NCBI GenBank assembly: GCA_012295275.1 | Contig: CM022669.1 | Location: forward strand, 810,573-874,572 | DNA: 64,000 nt | From: Chrysomallon squamiferum | Lineage: Eukaryota; Mollusca; Gastropoda; Neomphalida; Peltospiridae | Direction: 5' to 3' | Shown here: one piece after another, positions 47,383 through 58,499 of the stretch | How positions within the stretch are numbered: the stretch's first letter is position 1 | How the letters are laid out: each line of letters begins with the position of its first letter | Notes under the pieces: generated by a model | What the model was told of the DNA's origin: nothing | Seen by the model: the letters and a program-made list of their open reading frames with translations, nothing else | Databases searched by the model: none | Position numbers and translations under genes: made by a program

Positions 47383-50020
47383 TTTGACATACGAAATGAC
47401 GTCACTAACTGAAATTTATCAACCATTCATGTATGAACGATTTTTGCTAAAACAGAAATCAGATATGTTTAAACAAATAAAGCAATCATTAGAAAGAGAT
47501 GCCAAAAAAACAAAAATAATAATAAAAAATAATAATAAATAAATAAAATTTTAAAAAAAAGAATAATAAATAAATAAATAAATAAAAACAAATTTGAAAA
47601 CGTGATTAATATTAGAACACTATAACATATGTTTGTAAGCTAAATAACATCAATATCTACAACAACAACAACATTAATTAACTAACCATGAATTAATTTA
47701 ATTATTTTAAATACATTAAGAATTATTAGCAACCAGTTATTTTCTAAATGTATTGTAACACGTGTATTTCAGTTTCATCGTCATTTTGTGGAATTCTGAC
47801 CAAGGACACGACTGAAGATTAAATAAATTTAATTTCCATTTTTAATTTCGTTTTTAACTTGGAGAACATATTTACATTGACTGGCTGACAGTCTAAATAC
47901 AGGAAAAACGAGGTTGACACCGACGTGGTTAATGTGTCATGGATATGTTGCATACTTGGGCTGCACCAACAGCAATAATCGAAATTTGAGAAGTTGTCGA
48001 TGTTGCACTATAAGGCTTTGATACAGGCATATCGCCACCGTGGTAGTTGCTATTCAAATAGTTGTGTGTGATTCATGCAAAACGTTGTGATTGGCTTTCT
48101 ACTGATCTTTATCAAACATCTCACTGTGAGACTATTTTGTGAGCAGAACAAGTGGATGGTCATCTCACACCCAGTCTGAACTACCTGTACAATAAAACTA
48201 CCCGTATAATAAAACTATCTGTACAATAAAACTACCCGTACAATAAAGCTATCTGTAAAATAAAACTATCTGTAATATAAAACTACTGTACAATAAAACT
48301 ACCTGTACAATAAAACTACCCGTACAATAAAGCTATCTGTACAATAAAACTATCTGTACAATAAAGCTATCTGTAAAATAAAACTATCTGTACAATAAAA
48401 CTACTGGACAATAAAACTACCTGTACAATAAAACTACCCGTACAATAAAGCTATCTGTACAATAAAACTATCTGTACAATAAAACTACCCGTACAATAAA
48501 ACTATCTGTACAATAAAACTACCCGTACAATAAAGCTATCTGTACAATAAAACTACCCGTACAATAAAACTATCTGTACAATAAAACTACCCGTACAATA
48601 AAGCTATCTGTACAATAAAACTATCTGTACAATAAAACTACCCGTACAATAAAACTATCTGTACAATAAAACTACCCGTACAATAAAGCTATCTGTACAA
48701 TAAAACTACCTCTTCAGTTTAAAAATAAAGCAGTTTGTTTAACAAAAGTATTAACTTTCTATATTTTTTCTCCACCTAGATGCCAGTAATTTTCAGTTTC
48801 TACTCCACTACATCAGACACATCACCTTCTACAGACTGTCTTCGAGACTAAATCAGACACATCACCCTCTACAGACTGTCTCAGAAACTAAATCAGACAC
48901 ATCACCCTCTGCAGACTGTCACAGTCACTAAATCAGACACATCACCCTCTGCAGACTGTCACAGACATTAAATCAGACACATCACCCTCTGCAGACTGTC
49001 TCAGACACTAAATGAGACACGTCACCCTCTGCAGACTGTCTCAGACACTAAATCAGACATCAAACTCCTCAGACACTAAATCAGACACGTCACCCTCTGC
49101 AGACTGTCTCAGACACTAAATCAGAGACATCACCCTATGCAGACCGTCACGCAAACACTAAATCAGAGACATCACCCTATGCAGACCGTCACGCAAACAC
49201 TAAATCAGACACGTCACCCTCTGCAGACTGTCACGCATACATTAAATCAGACACGTCACCCTCTGCAGACTGTCTCAGACACTAAATCAGAGACATCACC
49301 CTCTGCAGACCGTCACAGACACTAAATCAGACACATCACCCTCTGCAGACTGTCTCAGGGACAAACACGTTTTCAAACATTCTATGTTTCATACAGTGTG
49401 AGAAACAGGAACATTCTGATTTCATACACAACTGAATTACTAAGATTAATTTAACATGGGATTACTTTTACTTTAATTGTTTAAATCAACAAAATTCTCA
49501 TCGACAGAAAATAAACCCCCAAAAAAAATTAAAATTAAAATATATATATATATATATGAAAATTAACACTGACCAGATATATGTTTTCCATTCATTATTT
49601 TGTTTCCTTTATTCTAATTTTATTTATTTATTTATTGTTACATTTAATGGCTTCTCTTTAAATTTAAATAGTGATAATGATTATGATGATGATTATGATG
49701 ATAATAACAATAATGAAATACACATCTTTCTCATGCATTAGTTCTGTGCTTGTCCAAACAAAAAGAAGATACACACGTCAAGTAGAAAAAACTAACCAAA
49801 AACCCACTGAGGACTTTTAATTGTTAGCTATTACATTGTCCGCTGTTTACAGTGGTCTGTTTGAACAAGGCGTAACTAATTGGACTGAGCAACCATGTAT
49901 ACTTATAAAGTGACTTTGTAAAGTGATAGATTCTCTGTTTTACACAGACGTACACCTTTCTTCTTTTCTTCTTCTTCTTCTTCTTCTTCTTCTTCTTCTT
50001 CTTCTGTTTGTTCTTCTTCA

Positions 50021-50079
<59 letters not shown>

Positions 50080-51251
50080 TCTTTCCCCGTTTCTTGTTAA
50101 AAATAAGTGAAATCTCTGTATGGTTTTCTTGTAATTGTTTAACGCAAGACTTGTGACTATGAGGTAAAAATGAAGTAATCTGATTGTGTGGCTCTCTTTG
50201 CTAGAAACATGTTTTATATGTTAACCCTGCCTCATTTAACTGCAAGTTTAGTTGTTTAAGTTGTTTTTAACCTTCGTTGTTATCATCATCGTCGTTGTCG
50301 TAGACGTCGTCAATGTTGTTATTGTCATTATGCTTTCTTTTCTTTCATTTTTCAAGACATCTGAACAACCAGTTATGTAAAGTTGTCATCCTGCACTTTA
50401 TTTATTTATTTATTATTTTTAATTTAATTTATTAGCAGTTCAAAAGCAATATTAATTTCTATAAATTTAATAGAAATTACATTTCAAATAAAGATATATA
50501 ATTACATATATAATTTTGCTCCAGTAAACACATACATATATTTTATAACAAAAGAAGAAAAAAAAACTTCGAAAAGAAAAACACCTGTAAACACTACGAA
50601 AAGAAATGCGCGTTCTGTTGAGATGTGACACACACACATGTATGTATGAGAGTGCCTGCGCGTTCTGTTGAGATGTGACACGTGCACACACATGTAGCTG
50701 TATGTGAGAGTGCCTGCGCGTTCTGTTGAGATGTGACACGTGCACACACATGTAGCTGTATGTGAGAGTGCCTGCGCGTTCTGTTGAGATGTGACAAAAC
50801 TGAAAACACATCGAGTTCAAGAGAGTGCCTGCGCGTTCTGTTGACATGACGTCACAAATGCGTTCTGTTGAGATGTCACAACATATTTCTGTAGGATTTG
50901 CTTCTGTTGAGATGTGACAACTGGAAAACATCAACTTCAAGGTTTTTGTTATTATTACTACTACTACTAGTAGTAGTAGTAGTTCTCTTTGTAATTGTAG
51001 TTGTTGTTGTTTATGTTGTAGTAATAAAATATACTAATATATTAAATAAAGCAAAAGACAAACATACATACGTATACTCACTCATACATACATATATAAT
51101 TATGTAAATAAATAAATAAATATTACCTGGTAGAACAGTTTACGGCGAGGTAGATGTCACGTGACTTCTGGTCACTACATATCACATTGTTGTCAATTAT
51201 CTGTCCTTCTAGACCAACGACAACCAGTTCTGTTGTACACAGCGCAGCACT
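42450..51251 (-). CDS. Ser/Thr-rich type I membrane protein, 3' four exons (5' end missing)
   Basis: Exons in transcript order: 51251-51127, 46506-46401, 45861-45713, 45051-42450. The junctions are GT-AG and join in phase (0 to 2+1, 0, 2+1), giving 993 residues plus a TAG stop. Residues 1-126 are Cys-containing and look like part of a folded extracellular domain (CTTELVVVGLEGQI, NCSTR, DVCNKK, VTVEVTLLG). A stalk of roughly 820 residues follows, rich in Ser, Thr, Asp, Glu and Lys, without Cys clusters and probably disordered or mucin-like. A single helix spans about 955-977, followed by a 16-residue basic tail (HKRRLGIPSRFIYPSI). No family was recognised. The signal peptide and first exons should lie right of 51251 but were not found. 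The topology fits an adhesion or matrix-linked surface protein, which is inference. Confidence 0.75.
45052..45712. other. Intron of membrane protein gene
   Basis: 661 bp of unique AT-rich DNA, no repeat array. Donor GTAACA on the minus strand. Confidence 0.75.
45713..45861 (-). CDS. Membrane protein gene, internal exon
   Basis: 149 nt from TTGTTCAG to a GGTAAC donor. Codes for HAVVTVEVTLLGRRGDQ and on through FEVLDTFPLRATFHS to GRQHQT, a strand-like extracellular segment. Phase 0 at entry, two bases left at exit. Confidence 0.82.
46154..46229. repeat. (CT)n microsatellite
   Basis: 38 CT units within the intron between the internal exons. Confidence 0.97.
46401..46506 (-). CDS. Membrane protein gene, internal exon
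   Basis: 106 nt coding for LNCSKSSSIINIDVCNKK and on to TTDKEK, with two Cys and an NCS sequon. The donor AAG-GTAAAC is good; the acceptor TTTTGTCAAAG is weaker. A second in-phase acceptor (TCTTCCAG) 20 bp inside would shorten it. Confidence 0.72.
47075..47150. repeat. (ATT)n microsatellite
   Basis: About 24 ATT units followed by TTG and T-rich DNA. Part of the 4.6-kb intron 46507-51126. A second AAT run lies at 47300-47380. Confidence 0.95.
47381..48183. other. Intronic AT-rich DNA, no feature seen
   Basis: Part of the large intron of the membrane protein gene; AAT/AAATAA-rich at 47515-47590, otherwise unique. Confidence 0.5.
48184..48712. repeat. 17-bp minisatellite (ACAATAAAACTACCCGT), about 31 units
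   Basis: Units of 17 bp alternate between AAACTACCCGTAC, AAACTATCTGTAC and AAAGCTATCTGTAC variants. The variants form higher-order groups of several units, so amplification took place in blocks. Every unit contains AATAAA. Confidence 0.95.
48820..49360. repeat. 40-bp minisatellite, about 13 units
   Basis: Units contain AAATCAGACACATCACCC and TCTGCAGACTGTCTCAGACA with point changes; one shortened unit lies near 49048-49080. Confidence 0.95.
49361..50590. other. Intronic AT-rich DNA with triplet runs
   Basis: TA run at 49541-49557, TTC triplets at 49964-50005 and ATT triplets at 50021-50080. No coding-like frame. Confidence 0.6.
50605..50915. repeat. Minisatellite of about 56 bp with GCGTTCTGTTGAGATG core
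   Basis: Six or seven occurrences of TGCGCGTTCTGTTGAGATGT. The middle units also carry GACACGTGCACACACATG; later units are truncated. It lies about 210 bp left of the exon at 51127-51251. Confidence 0.92.
51127..51251 (-). CDS. Membrane protein gene, first exon found
   Basis: 125 nt between a good acceptor (TTGTTTTCAG) and donor (CCAG-GTAATA). Codes for SAALCTTELVVVGLEGQ and on to AVNCST, entering in phase 0. Three Cys and an NCS sequon point to an extracellular domain. Only this frame is open. Confidence 0.72.
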
Positions 51252-54200
51252 CTGAAAACAACAATAACGTCATCATCATTAGCAACAACAACACCATTAA
51301 CATTAATAATAATAACAAGATTTATAATTACAATAAAGATAACAACAAAATCCAAAGGGGAACAAAATAGGGGAAAAATAATAAAAAAAATAAATTAAAA
51401 AAAAAAAAAAACCAATGAAACTAACAAAAACAACAATAACAATAATTAAAATAATAATAATCGAAGCAGTAGTAGTAATAGTTGGTGCTGATGTTTAGAT
51501 GTAGTAGTTGTATTTGTAGCGGCCGTGGTGGTGGTAGTAGTTGTTTCTGTTGTTGCGAGAGGAGGTGTTGTAACAGTTGCTGTCGTCAAAGATCACTGGA
51601 ATTGGGTTTTTGTTTTAATGTTTTTTCAGAAACCTCTGTTATTCTGTTTATTAATGAAGAAAGAACACGTACAGGCATTCAACAAAACAGCACAAAATTT
51701 ACATCAAATGCAAAACGTCACCATAAAACAGTGCCAAACATTACTGACCAACTGATACGACAGAAACACGTGCGCACAACGTAAACGTAGAAGCACGTGA
51801 TCTGCGCGTTATACGTGCCCGTGCATTACTGACAAACACTGTGAATGTTCAGAGAGAAGATGCGTCACGTATTACTGGAATATTCATAATGTTATCTGTG
51901 TGAAATATTCTGTGTCAGAATACAGAGAGTGTGTGTCTGTCTCGTCTTCTCGTCTTTTAAACGCTGCAGGTTCTGTCACGTGGCAGACACAGAACAATGA
52001 ACACGTTTCTTCTCCACTGTTTGCTGTGTTGATCAGAGTTTGTGGTTTGTGTTAGTTTTCATACACTGCGCAAATATCAAAATATCGTCAGACATTGACA
52101 GCATCATTGTGTATTTGACTGTTGTAATTTTGTTCAAGTATTTTTATTTTATTTTTCTGTACATCTCCATCCATCAGAAGAATAGAAAGAAAGACAGAGA
52201 GACAGACAGAAGCAAAAAGTTGAGAAAAATGAATTAAATACACATGTAATACAAAGGCAGATGCATTCAGATATTCAGACAGATAACTGTTTTACATCTG
52301 AGCTTATACAGAGAATTAAAAATAGATTAATAATACACACATAATCACAGACAGAAGACTGCCGTAATAAAATGAATGTTAAAATGAATATTAAAATACA
52401 TGTTAATATTGTCAGTTTAAGCGTTCACAAAGACATCAAACTTTCATTTCAGATTTCATACTCAGTGAAAACTACTCGTGCTAACAAAAAAAATTATTTC
52501 GTATAAGATACATTTAGATATACAACAACAGGATAGTAATGAAACATGAATTTGTTGGTCGTTTTCTTCTGGAATGTTAACTAATTTCAAGCTGTTAGTG
52601 AATTATTTACTTCAATGTGCATTTGGCTCTCAACAAATCATAGTCATCACTTCAAATCCGTCCCTTTGCTCCTGTGATTTAACACACAGGTGTCTGTGTT
52701 TTTCTCATTTCAAGTGTTGTGAATCATTAACAGGAAAGGAGAGTCGATGTTGATTAGGAATGTGTGTGTGTGTCTGTGCGTGCGTGCGTGTGTGTGTGTT
52801 TGTGTGCGTGCATATTTGTGACTGTTTTATATATTACATTTGTATTGTTTTTCTTATTCTTGCTTTTAGAGTTTGTTAAATACAAGATTTATTTCATATC
52901 CAAAATAACCTTGAGAATCCAATTCTACATTCTTTGTTATTCTTAACAAACAAAAATAAACTCTGTGTTTGTTGTTAGTAGGGAAGTGATTTTTCATATG
53001 ACATGTCCAGCCTTTGGTATCTCTCTTTTTCTACAATGTCCTGTTTGTGTTCTCTACCTTTGTTCTCTGTCTGCTTTTTAGTTTACCGTTTAAAGACGAG
53101 TTTTTGTTGTTAATCTGTTTGACATTGAACTTTGTTGTTCGTGTCCCTTAATGAGTAGACCAGCTTTGAGTACACTTGTTGTCAAACACTGCTAGTCCGT
53201 TGTAATGCGGAACACGTCCTCGGGATCGGTATTGGCTGACTGACCAATAGAAACTGATCTGGAGATAGGAAGGGGAAATAACTCCGTGTGATGATAAGAA
53301 AGATAATCTGACTTCAAATATTTCGTGTAAACATAATTTAAAACTGGGTTTATGGAAAGACTAACATGAGACTATTAACCCAGATGACCATCCTGTGTTT
53401 CGTTTTCATCAAAAAAGAAAAGATATTTTCAAGTCTAAGAATTTTCTTGTCATCTTGATACGACCCTGGAGCCAGTCTTCAAAGTCTGTGATTTTGGAAA
53501 CCCAAAATAAATTTAAACATAATTTGTGTGTGTAAAGTATTAAACAGGTCTTTATAACCATCCATTTTGGCCTCCCAGTGTTTGGCTCCACAGAAATCTT
53601 CTGGTATTCTAGGCGAAACATTTTATTTTTGATGAGATGTTGTTTGTTTTTTAATATTGTCTAATAACTCTTTTTTCAAAACTTTGTATTATTTAGAGGT
53701 TACATCAAGGCTGGACTTGATAAGCTATTTGAAACATTAACTACGAGACGTCTGCATACACACCACTGTTTGGTTTGACTTGTTGTGACAACATAAAGAG
53801 AGAAGAGAAATGAAAACTATTAATTCTACAAATTAATCTAATTCTAATTAAACAGAATAACACTGATTTTTAAACAACAACAACAACAATAAACAGTGTC
53901 TATTTTTAGAATAAAATATTTTATTAGCATAAAGTCGGTTTGTTTGACTGACCTCCAGGAAGGTCAACATTCTGTTGTGAAGAAATTTATTAAATGTTTC
54001 TCTGTGTTCACAAGTGAGATGAAAAAAAAAAAAAAAACAAACAAACAAAAACAGTACAAAAAAACAACAACAGTATAATGTATGTGTAGTAATATGTTCT
54101 TTTTCTCTGCGTATTAAAAGAAACATTTCATTTACACAGAGGCATCTCACTATAACGGTATTAGACAGTCAGTGAAACAAGACTCTAAAACAAGAATATT

Positions 54201-54343
54201 GTGTTTAATAGTTTGTATAGTGATTACTCAGTAATACAAAAGATGTTTTATATATGCACCTACCTATAAACAGGAAAACACACAAATTTGACAAACTAGT
54301 CGCGAAGCTCGAATAGGCCAATAGAGAGACCTGATGAATCAAC
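51252..54343. other. AT-rich DNA, possibly intronic, no exon supported
   Basis: AAC/AAT triplets at 51263-51340, TAG-type triplets at 51465-51580 and GT at 52762-52805. A CpG-bearing patch at 51765-51850 has CACGT motifs. It may hold missing 5' exons of the membrane protein gene, but none could be identified with matching phase. Confidence 0.45.
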
Positions 54344-54345
54344 AT

Positions 54346-54388
<43 letters not shown>

Positions 54389-54424
54389 TTGTTTTCATAA
54401 TTTATTTTATATTATCATTAGTAT

Positions 54425-54477
<53 letters not shown>
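54344..54477. repeat. TTTA and CTA microsatellites
   Basis: TTTA units at 54344-54391 and 17-18 CTA units at 54424-54477. Confidence 0.97.
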
Positions 54478-54802
54478 TGTTTATTGTTGTTGTTATTCGA
54501 GCAAAGATAATAACTGTTGGTGAAACATTCGTGTCAAACTTTGCTGTGATATATTCTACCGCAATTACCTAGAAATAATTCATATGTCCGCAAATTTGTT
54601 TTATTCTGTACTTTATTATTAGAAAAGACTGCGTGCGAGTCAAATTATTTATTTAATAAATTTTACATATCAGAGGATTATCGAAATCAGTCCAAAAGAA
54701 AAAAAACAACGGATTTAATAAGTCCAGAACAAAAAATATGCGATGACCTTGACAAAGAAAGAAAAACAGAAGAGCATTCGCAATTAGTGAATAATCTTTT
54801 AA

Positions 54803-55009
54803 ATGATAAAGCATTCAGTCCTATTTTTGGTCGCTGCTCTTGGGAATAGATTTAACGTTCGGCGTTTACGTGACCTGCTGAGCAAGTGTTACGACGCGAG
54901 GCTTCTTAACCTCGATTTGATAACTCAACCTGGCACCGAACACACAGATGTTAAAAACAAAGATGTAACCTGGCAACTGAACAAACCTCACAAACATGTT
55001 GTTTTCTGA
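54803..55009 (+). CDS. Candidate small secreted protein (weak)
   Basis: A 68-codon open frame with a signal-peptide-like start (MIKHSVLFLVAALG) and codon composition richer in GC than its surroundings. A possible GTAACC donor after AAAGAT (near 54961) would join in phase 0 to the candidate exon at 55225-55308. No family recognised; it could be chance. Confidence 0.2.
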   Translation: MIKHSVLFLVAALGNRFNVRRLRDLLSKCYDARLLNLDLITQPGTEHTDVKNKDVTWQLNKPHKHVVF

Positions 55010-55224
55010 GACGTATTAGCAGCATCAAAGTCTCACGTAAAGTCAGATACTGGAAGCTTATTTTTATTTACAAGTAGTTATTCAAAGGATTTGTAAATAT
55101 AATTTTGGCAAGATGAAGGCCAAGGTTTTTCGATTTTTTTATTTTTAATTTAACTATTATTATTGTTTTCGTTTGTTGGTGTTGTTGTTTGTTACTATTT
55201 TTATCTTTTTACATTAGATTTCAG

Positions 55225-55308
55225 GCATTAAAAACCTGTCGCAGAGAACAAGTTCAAACAGGAAGTAAGCCAGTGCGCAGGTCATGCAGCACGGAGTTCG
55301 CCGCGTGT
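55225..55308 (+). CDS. Candidate 84-nt exon (weak)
   Basis: Bounded by TTAGATTTCAG and a strong TGT-GTAAGT donor, open in phase 0 and coding for ALKTCRREQVQTGSKPV plus a Cys-containing end (RRSCSTEFAAC). A second strong donor (GTAAGC) lies inside. No similarity recognised. Confidence 0.2.
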
Positions 55309-55344
55309 GTAAGTGTGTTCATGAGTTTGTTTGTTTGTTTGTTA

Positions 55345-55462
55345 GTATTGTTATTATTATTATTATTATTATTACTATTATTATTATTATTATTACTATT
55401 ACTATTATTATTATTATTATTGTTATTATTGTTGTTTATTATTGTTATTATTATTATTATTA
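55345..55462. repeat. (ATT)n-type repeat
   Basis: ATT/ACT/GTT triplets; the Leu-rich open frame across it is an artefact. Confidence 0.93.
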
Positions 55463-55647
55463 ATTTTATTATTACAGTTTATTATTACGTAATTCCTCAT
55501 TTTACAGTTCACACGTACTTCCTCATGTTTCGTCCACAAAGGAAGACATTTATCGGGTGACATATTTCTTGTGTGCAGGTAAAAATACGCTCGCGCTAAG
55601 AAAACATGGCAACTGCTTGTTACTCAGAACGATTTCTCTCTATCCTT

Positions 55648-55712
55648 CCGTCCGTTAATCCGTCCATTAATCCGTCCATTAATCCGCCCGTTAATCCGCC
55701 CGTTAATCCGTC
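55648..55712. repeat. 12-bp tandem repeat (CCGTCCATTAAT)
   Basis: About five imperfect units of CCGTCCRTTAAT or CCGCCCGTTAAT. Confidence 0.9.
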
Positions 55713-56139
55713 CTTTGTCGTTCTCTACCCACAATTTCAGGGCAATTTAAGTGTTAAAGGAGATAATTTCACATATTCTTTAACGATGTTTTCTGTGATT
55801 TTTTCTTTTTTTCCCCGTTTTATTCCCTGCTTAGCAATAATGTGTAAAACTGCTGTTATGTAATAAAGTAACCTTTATAGGCAGACAAGACGGTTACCTG
55901 GACAGAGCGGCTACGACAGGCGTGCTTTAATTTGTTGTCACCAAATTAACCGAAATTTTTGAAAAGTATATAGATTCTGGCACAACACGATTTTGGAAAT
56001 AATATTGTATGACCACCGCACTTGTATTTGAACTGTCAGTGAAATAAAGAAAACAAAAGTGATTGAAATAATATATTTTATAATATATTTTATAATTCGT
56101 ATTTCGATTTGAAGAAAGACATCATCAGTCAATGCTAAA
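55713..56139. other. Unique AT-rich DNA, no gene seen
   Basis: No supported feature. Confidence 0.45.
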
Positions 56140-56163
56140 ATGTTTATTATTTATTTATTTATT

Positions 56164-56235
<72 letters not shown>

Positions 56236-56236
56236 G
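56140..56236. repeat. TTTA and ATT microsatellites
   Basis: TTTA units run into about 20 ATT units. Confidence 0.96.
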
Positions 56237-56329
56237 TAAAGAATAAAAATTTTCAAAAATAGAAATTACCTTCGTTCTCATTCTTATTAATCATTCTTTT
56301 TTTGGAAACAAAAAACAGAAAGAAAGTTA

Positions 56330-56412
56330 AACATAGATATGTAAATAGATATACACAGATATGTAAATAGTATACACAGATATGTAAATATCATGCACAG
56401 ATATGCAAATAG
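56330..56412. repeat. 24-bp tandem repeat (CACAGATATGTAAATAG)
   Basis: Four diverged copies. Confidence 0.85.
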
Positions 56413-57120
56413 TCTTGTCAAAGCTTTGTATCAGTCTGACTATGCAGTTATCTCTATGTAACGAGTGATGACGAATACTTTGAAATCCAGGCTGACTGTG
56501 AGTTTAAACTGTGCATTAGGTCAGCGCTAACAAGATATAAATGTCAACCGATGTGCAAGTCTTTCTGTTTCGTTGTTTTCTTGTTGTCTTCTTTTTTCTT
56601 TTTCTTTTTGTCTTTGTTTTTTCTTTTTTCTATATTTTTTTTATTTTTTTTATTTTTGCCGGTTTATTTTATATTTAATTATTTATTTATTTATTTATTA
56701 CATCTGTTTTCTTTTGTTTTCTTTTATTCAAAATGTTTTATTTTATTTTAATATCACTGTAGACATTAATACAAGTATAAAGTTTCAGAAGTTGCTGTGT
56801 GTTCAGTGTTTAACTGTTATAAAATAAACACGCAGTGATAACACGTCTAAACACAAAAATCACTTGTTTGGCAATTTTTTCATTTTCTGTCGGGTGTTAA
56901 TACTTTATTTTGAACCTCGCTATAATTCACATGTTCAGATTCGCAGGTTTGTCTCAGCAAATCTCTCGCATTATCCGCTTTGTCTGCTTTTCATAGGACT
57001 TACCACCATGCTGCGAGTTTTTAAATAGCCCTTTACTCTTACCCGGTCACGTGAGAGCTAAATTAGGTAACACGTTTAAACACTTTGAAAACAGCTTTGC
57101 GGAAAGCTAATTAAAGAAAC
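56413..57120. other. T-rich and unique DNA, no gene seen
   Basis: T-rich low-complexity DNA at 56570-56740, otherwise unique. Confidence 0.45.
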
Positions 57121-57627
57121 GTATTTTATTTGTCTGGTATCAGATAAAGTCTTTGTTATTTCTCTAATCTGATGTGAGGTTTGATATTTTATTTGTCTGG
57201 TATCAGATAAAGTCTTTGTTATTTCTCTAATCTGATGTGAGGTTTGATATTTTATTTGTCTGGTATCAGATAAAGTCTTTGTTATTTCTCTAATCTGATG
57301 TGAGGTTTGATATTTTATTTGTCTGGTATCAGATAAAGTCTTTGTTATTTCTCTAATCTGATGTGAGGTTTGATATTTTATTTGTCTGGTATCAGATAAA
57401 GTCTTTGTTATTTCTCTAATCTGATGTGAGGTTTGATATTTTATTTGTCTGGTATCAGATAAAGTCTTTGTTATTTCTCTAATCTGATGTGAGGTTTGAT
57501 ATTTTATTTGTCTGGTATCAGATAAAGTCTTTGTTATTTCTCTAATCTGATGTGAGGTTTGATAGTTTATTTGTCTGGTATCAGATAAAGTCTTTGTTAT
57601 TTCTCTAATCTGATATAAGGTTTGATA
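57121..57627 (-). repeat. 63-bp minisatellite, eight near-identical units
   Basis: Units contain TTTGTCTGGTATCAGATAAA and CTCTAATCTGATGTGAGG. Copies are almost base-identical apart from the first and last. Because 63 is a multiple of three, the minus strand is open for 206 codons (57076-57696) with a 21-residue repeat (IREITKTLSDTRQIKYQTSHQ is split across units). Protein status is unproven. Confidence 0.95.
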
Positions 57628-57735
57628 CGCTAATTCAACATGTCTGGATGTGCGTTGAACATGATATTGCAGCTGTATGTACCTGTGTACGCTCATGTTG
57701 TTTGGTTATATTTTTCATTGTTTTTTTCTCTGGGG

Positions 57736-57736
<1 letters not shown>

Positions 57737-57796
<60 letters not shown>
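57737..57796. repeat. (TA)n microsatellite
   Basis: About 30 TA units, self-complementary, followed by ACAT and TATC units. Confidence 0.97.
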
Positions 57797-57802
<6 letters not shown>

Positions 57803-57859
57803 CATACATACATATCTATCTATCTATCTCTCTCTATATATATATATTGTCTGATTCAT

Positions 57860-58397
57860 TATTATTATTATTTTGTTGTTTTTTATTAGTTTTTTTTCTT
57901 TACGATGTCACATGTAAAAACATTGTTTTCGTGCTAATCTCATATGTCATAAAAGCTTTCTAACTTAGGAGGTCAGCAGATCGTAGAAAGCTTCTAAATG
58001 TATAGTTCACTTCTATGTTGAAAATAACTGAAATGTAACTGATAAAAACTTGTTAAAACAGTTGCTGCACAAGTTAGCATGATTGCAAGCATTCAGTGCA
58101 CGAGCAGTTTTTTAAACACATTCCAGTTGCTGTACCGACTAGTTTCAAGTGAATGCGTTTTCACTGTGGCTAACAAACACATATCCAGTAATATGTACAG
58201 TTAGGATGGACAGCGCTGGAATAATAATAAATAAATAAAAATAATACAAAAATTTAAACCCAGTTACTCGGAAAATAAGAAGTTATTAACGTATGAAGAA
58301 TTTAAAGACATTGCAAAAAGATTGCAACAAGACGACAAATAGAAGTTTGTAAAATAAATATCAAAGCTGAACAATGGGCTTAGTTCTCCGTGATTAC
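57860..58397. other. Unique AT-rich DNA, no gene seen
   Basis: No supported feature. Confidence 0.45.
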
Positions 58398-58409
58398 AAA
58401 AACCATTGA

Positions 58410-58495
58410 TGTGTGTGTATGTGTGTGTGTGTCTGTGTGTGTGTCTGTGTGTATGTTTGTGTGTCTGTGTGTGTCGGTGTGTGTGTGTGTGTGAA
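58410..58495. repeat. (GT)n microsatellite
   Basis: Interrupted GT run with TCTGTGT variants. Confidence 0.95.
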
Positions 58496-58499
58496 TACA

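Noticed and set aside
51482-51784. 100-codon plus-strand frame
   Set aside because: The first part is triplet repeat and the rest lacks similarity or splice support.
57121-57627. CRISPR-like direct repeats
   Set aside because: Units are contiguous with no unique spacers, and the genome is eukaryotic; it is a minisatellite.
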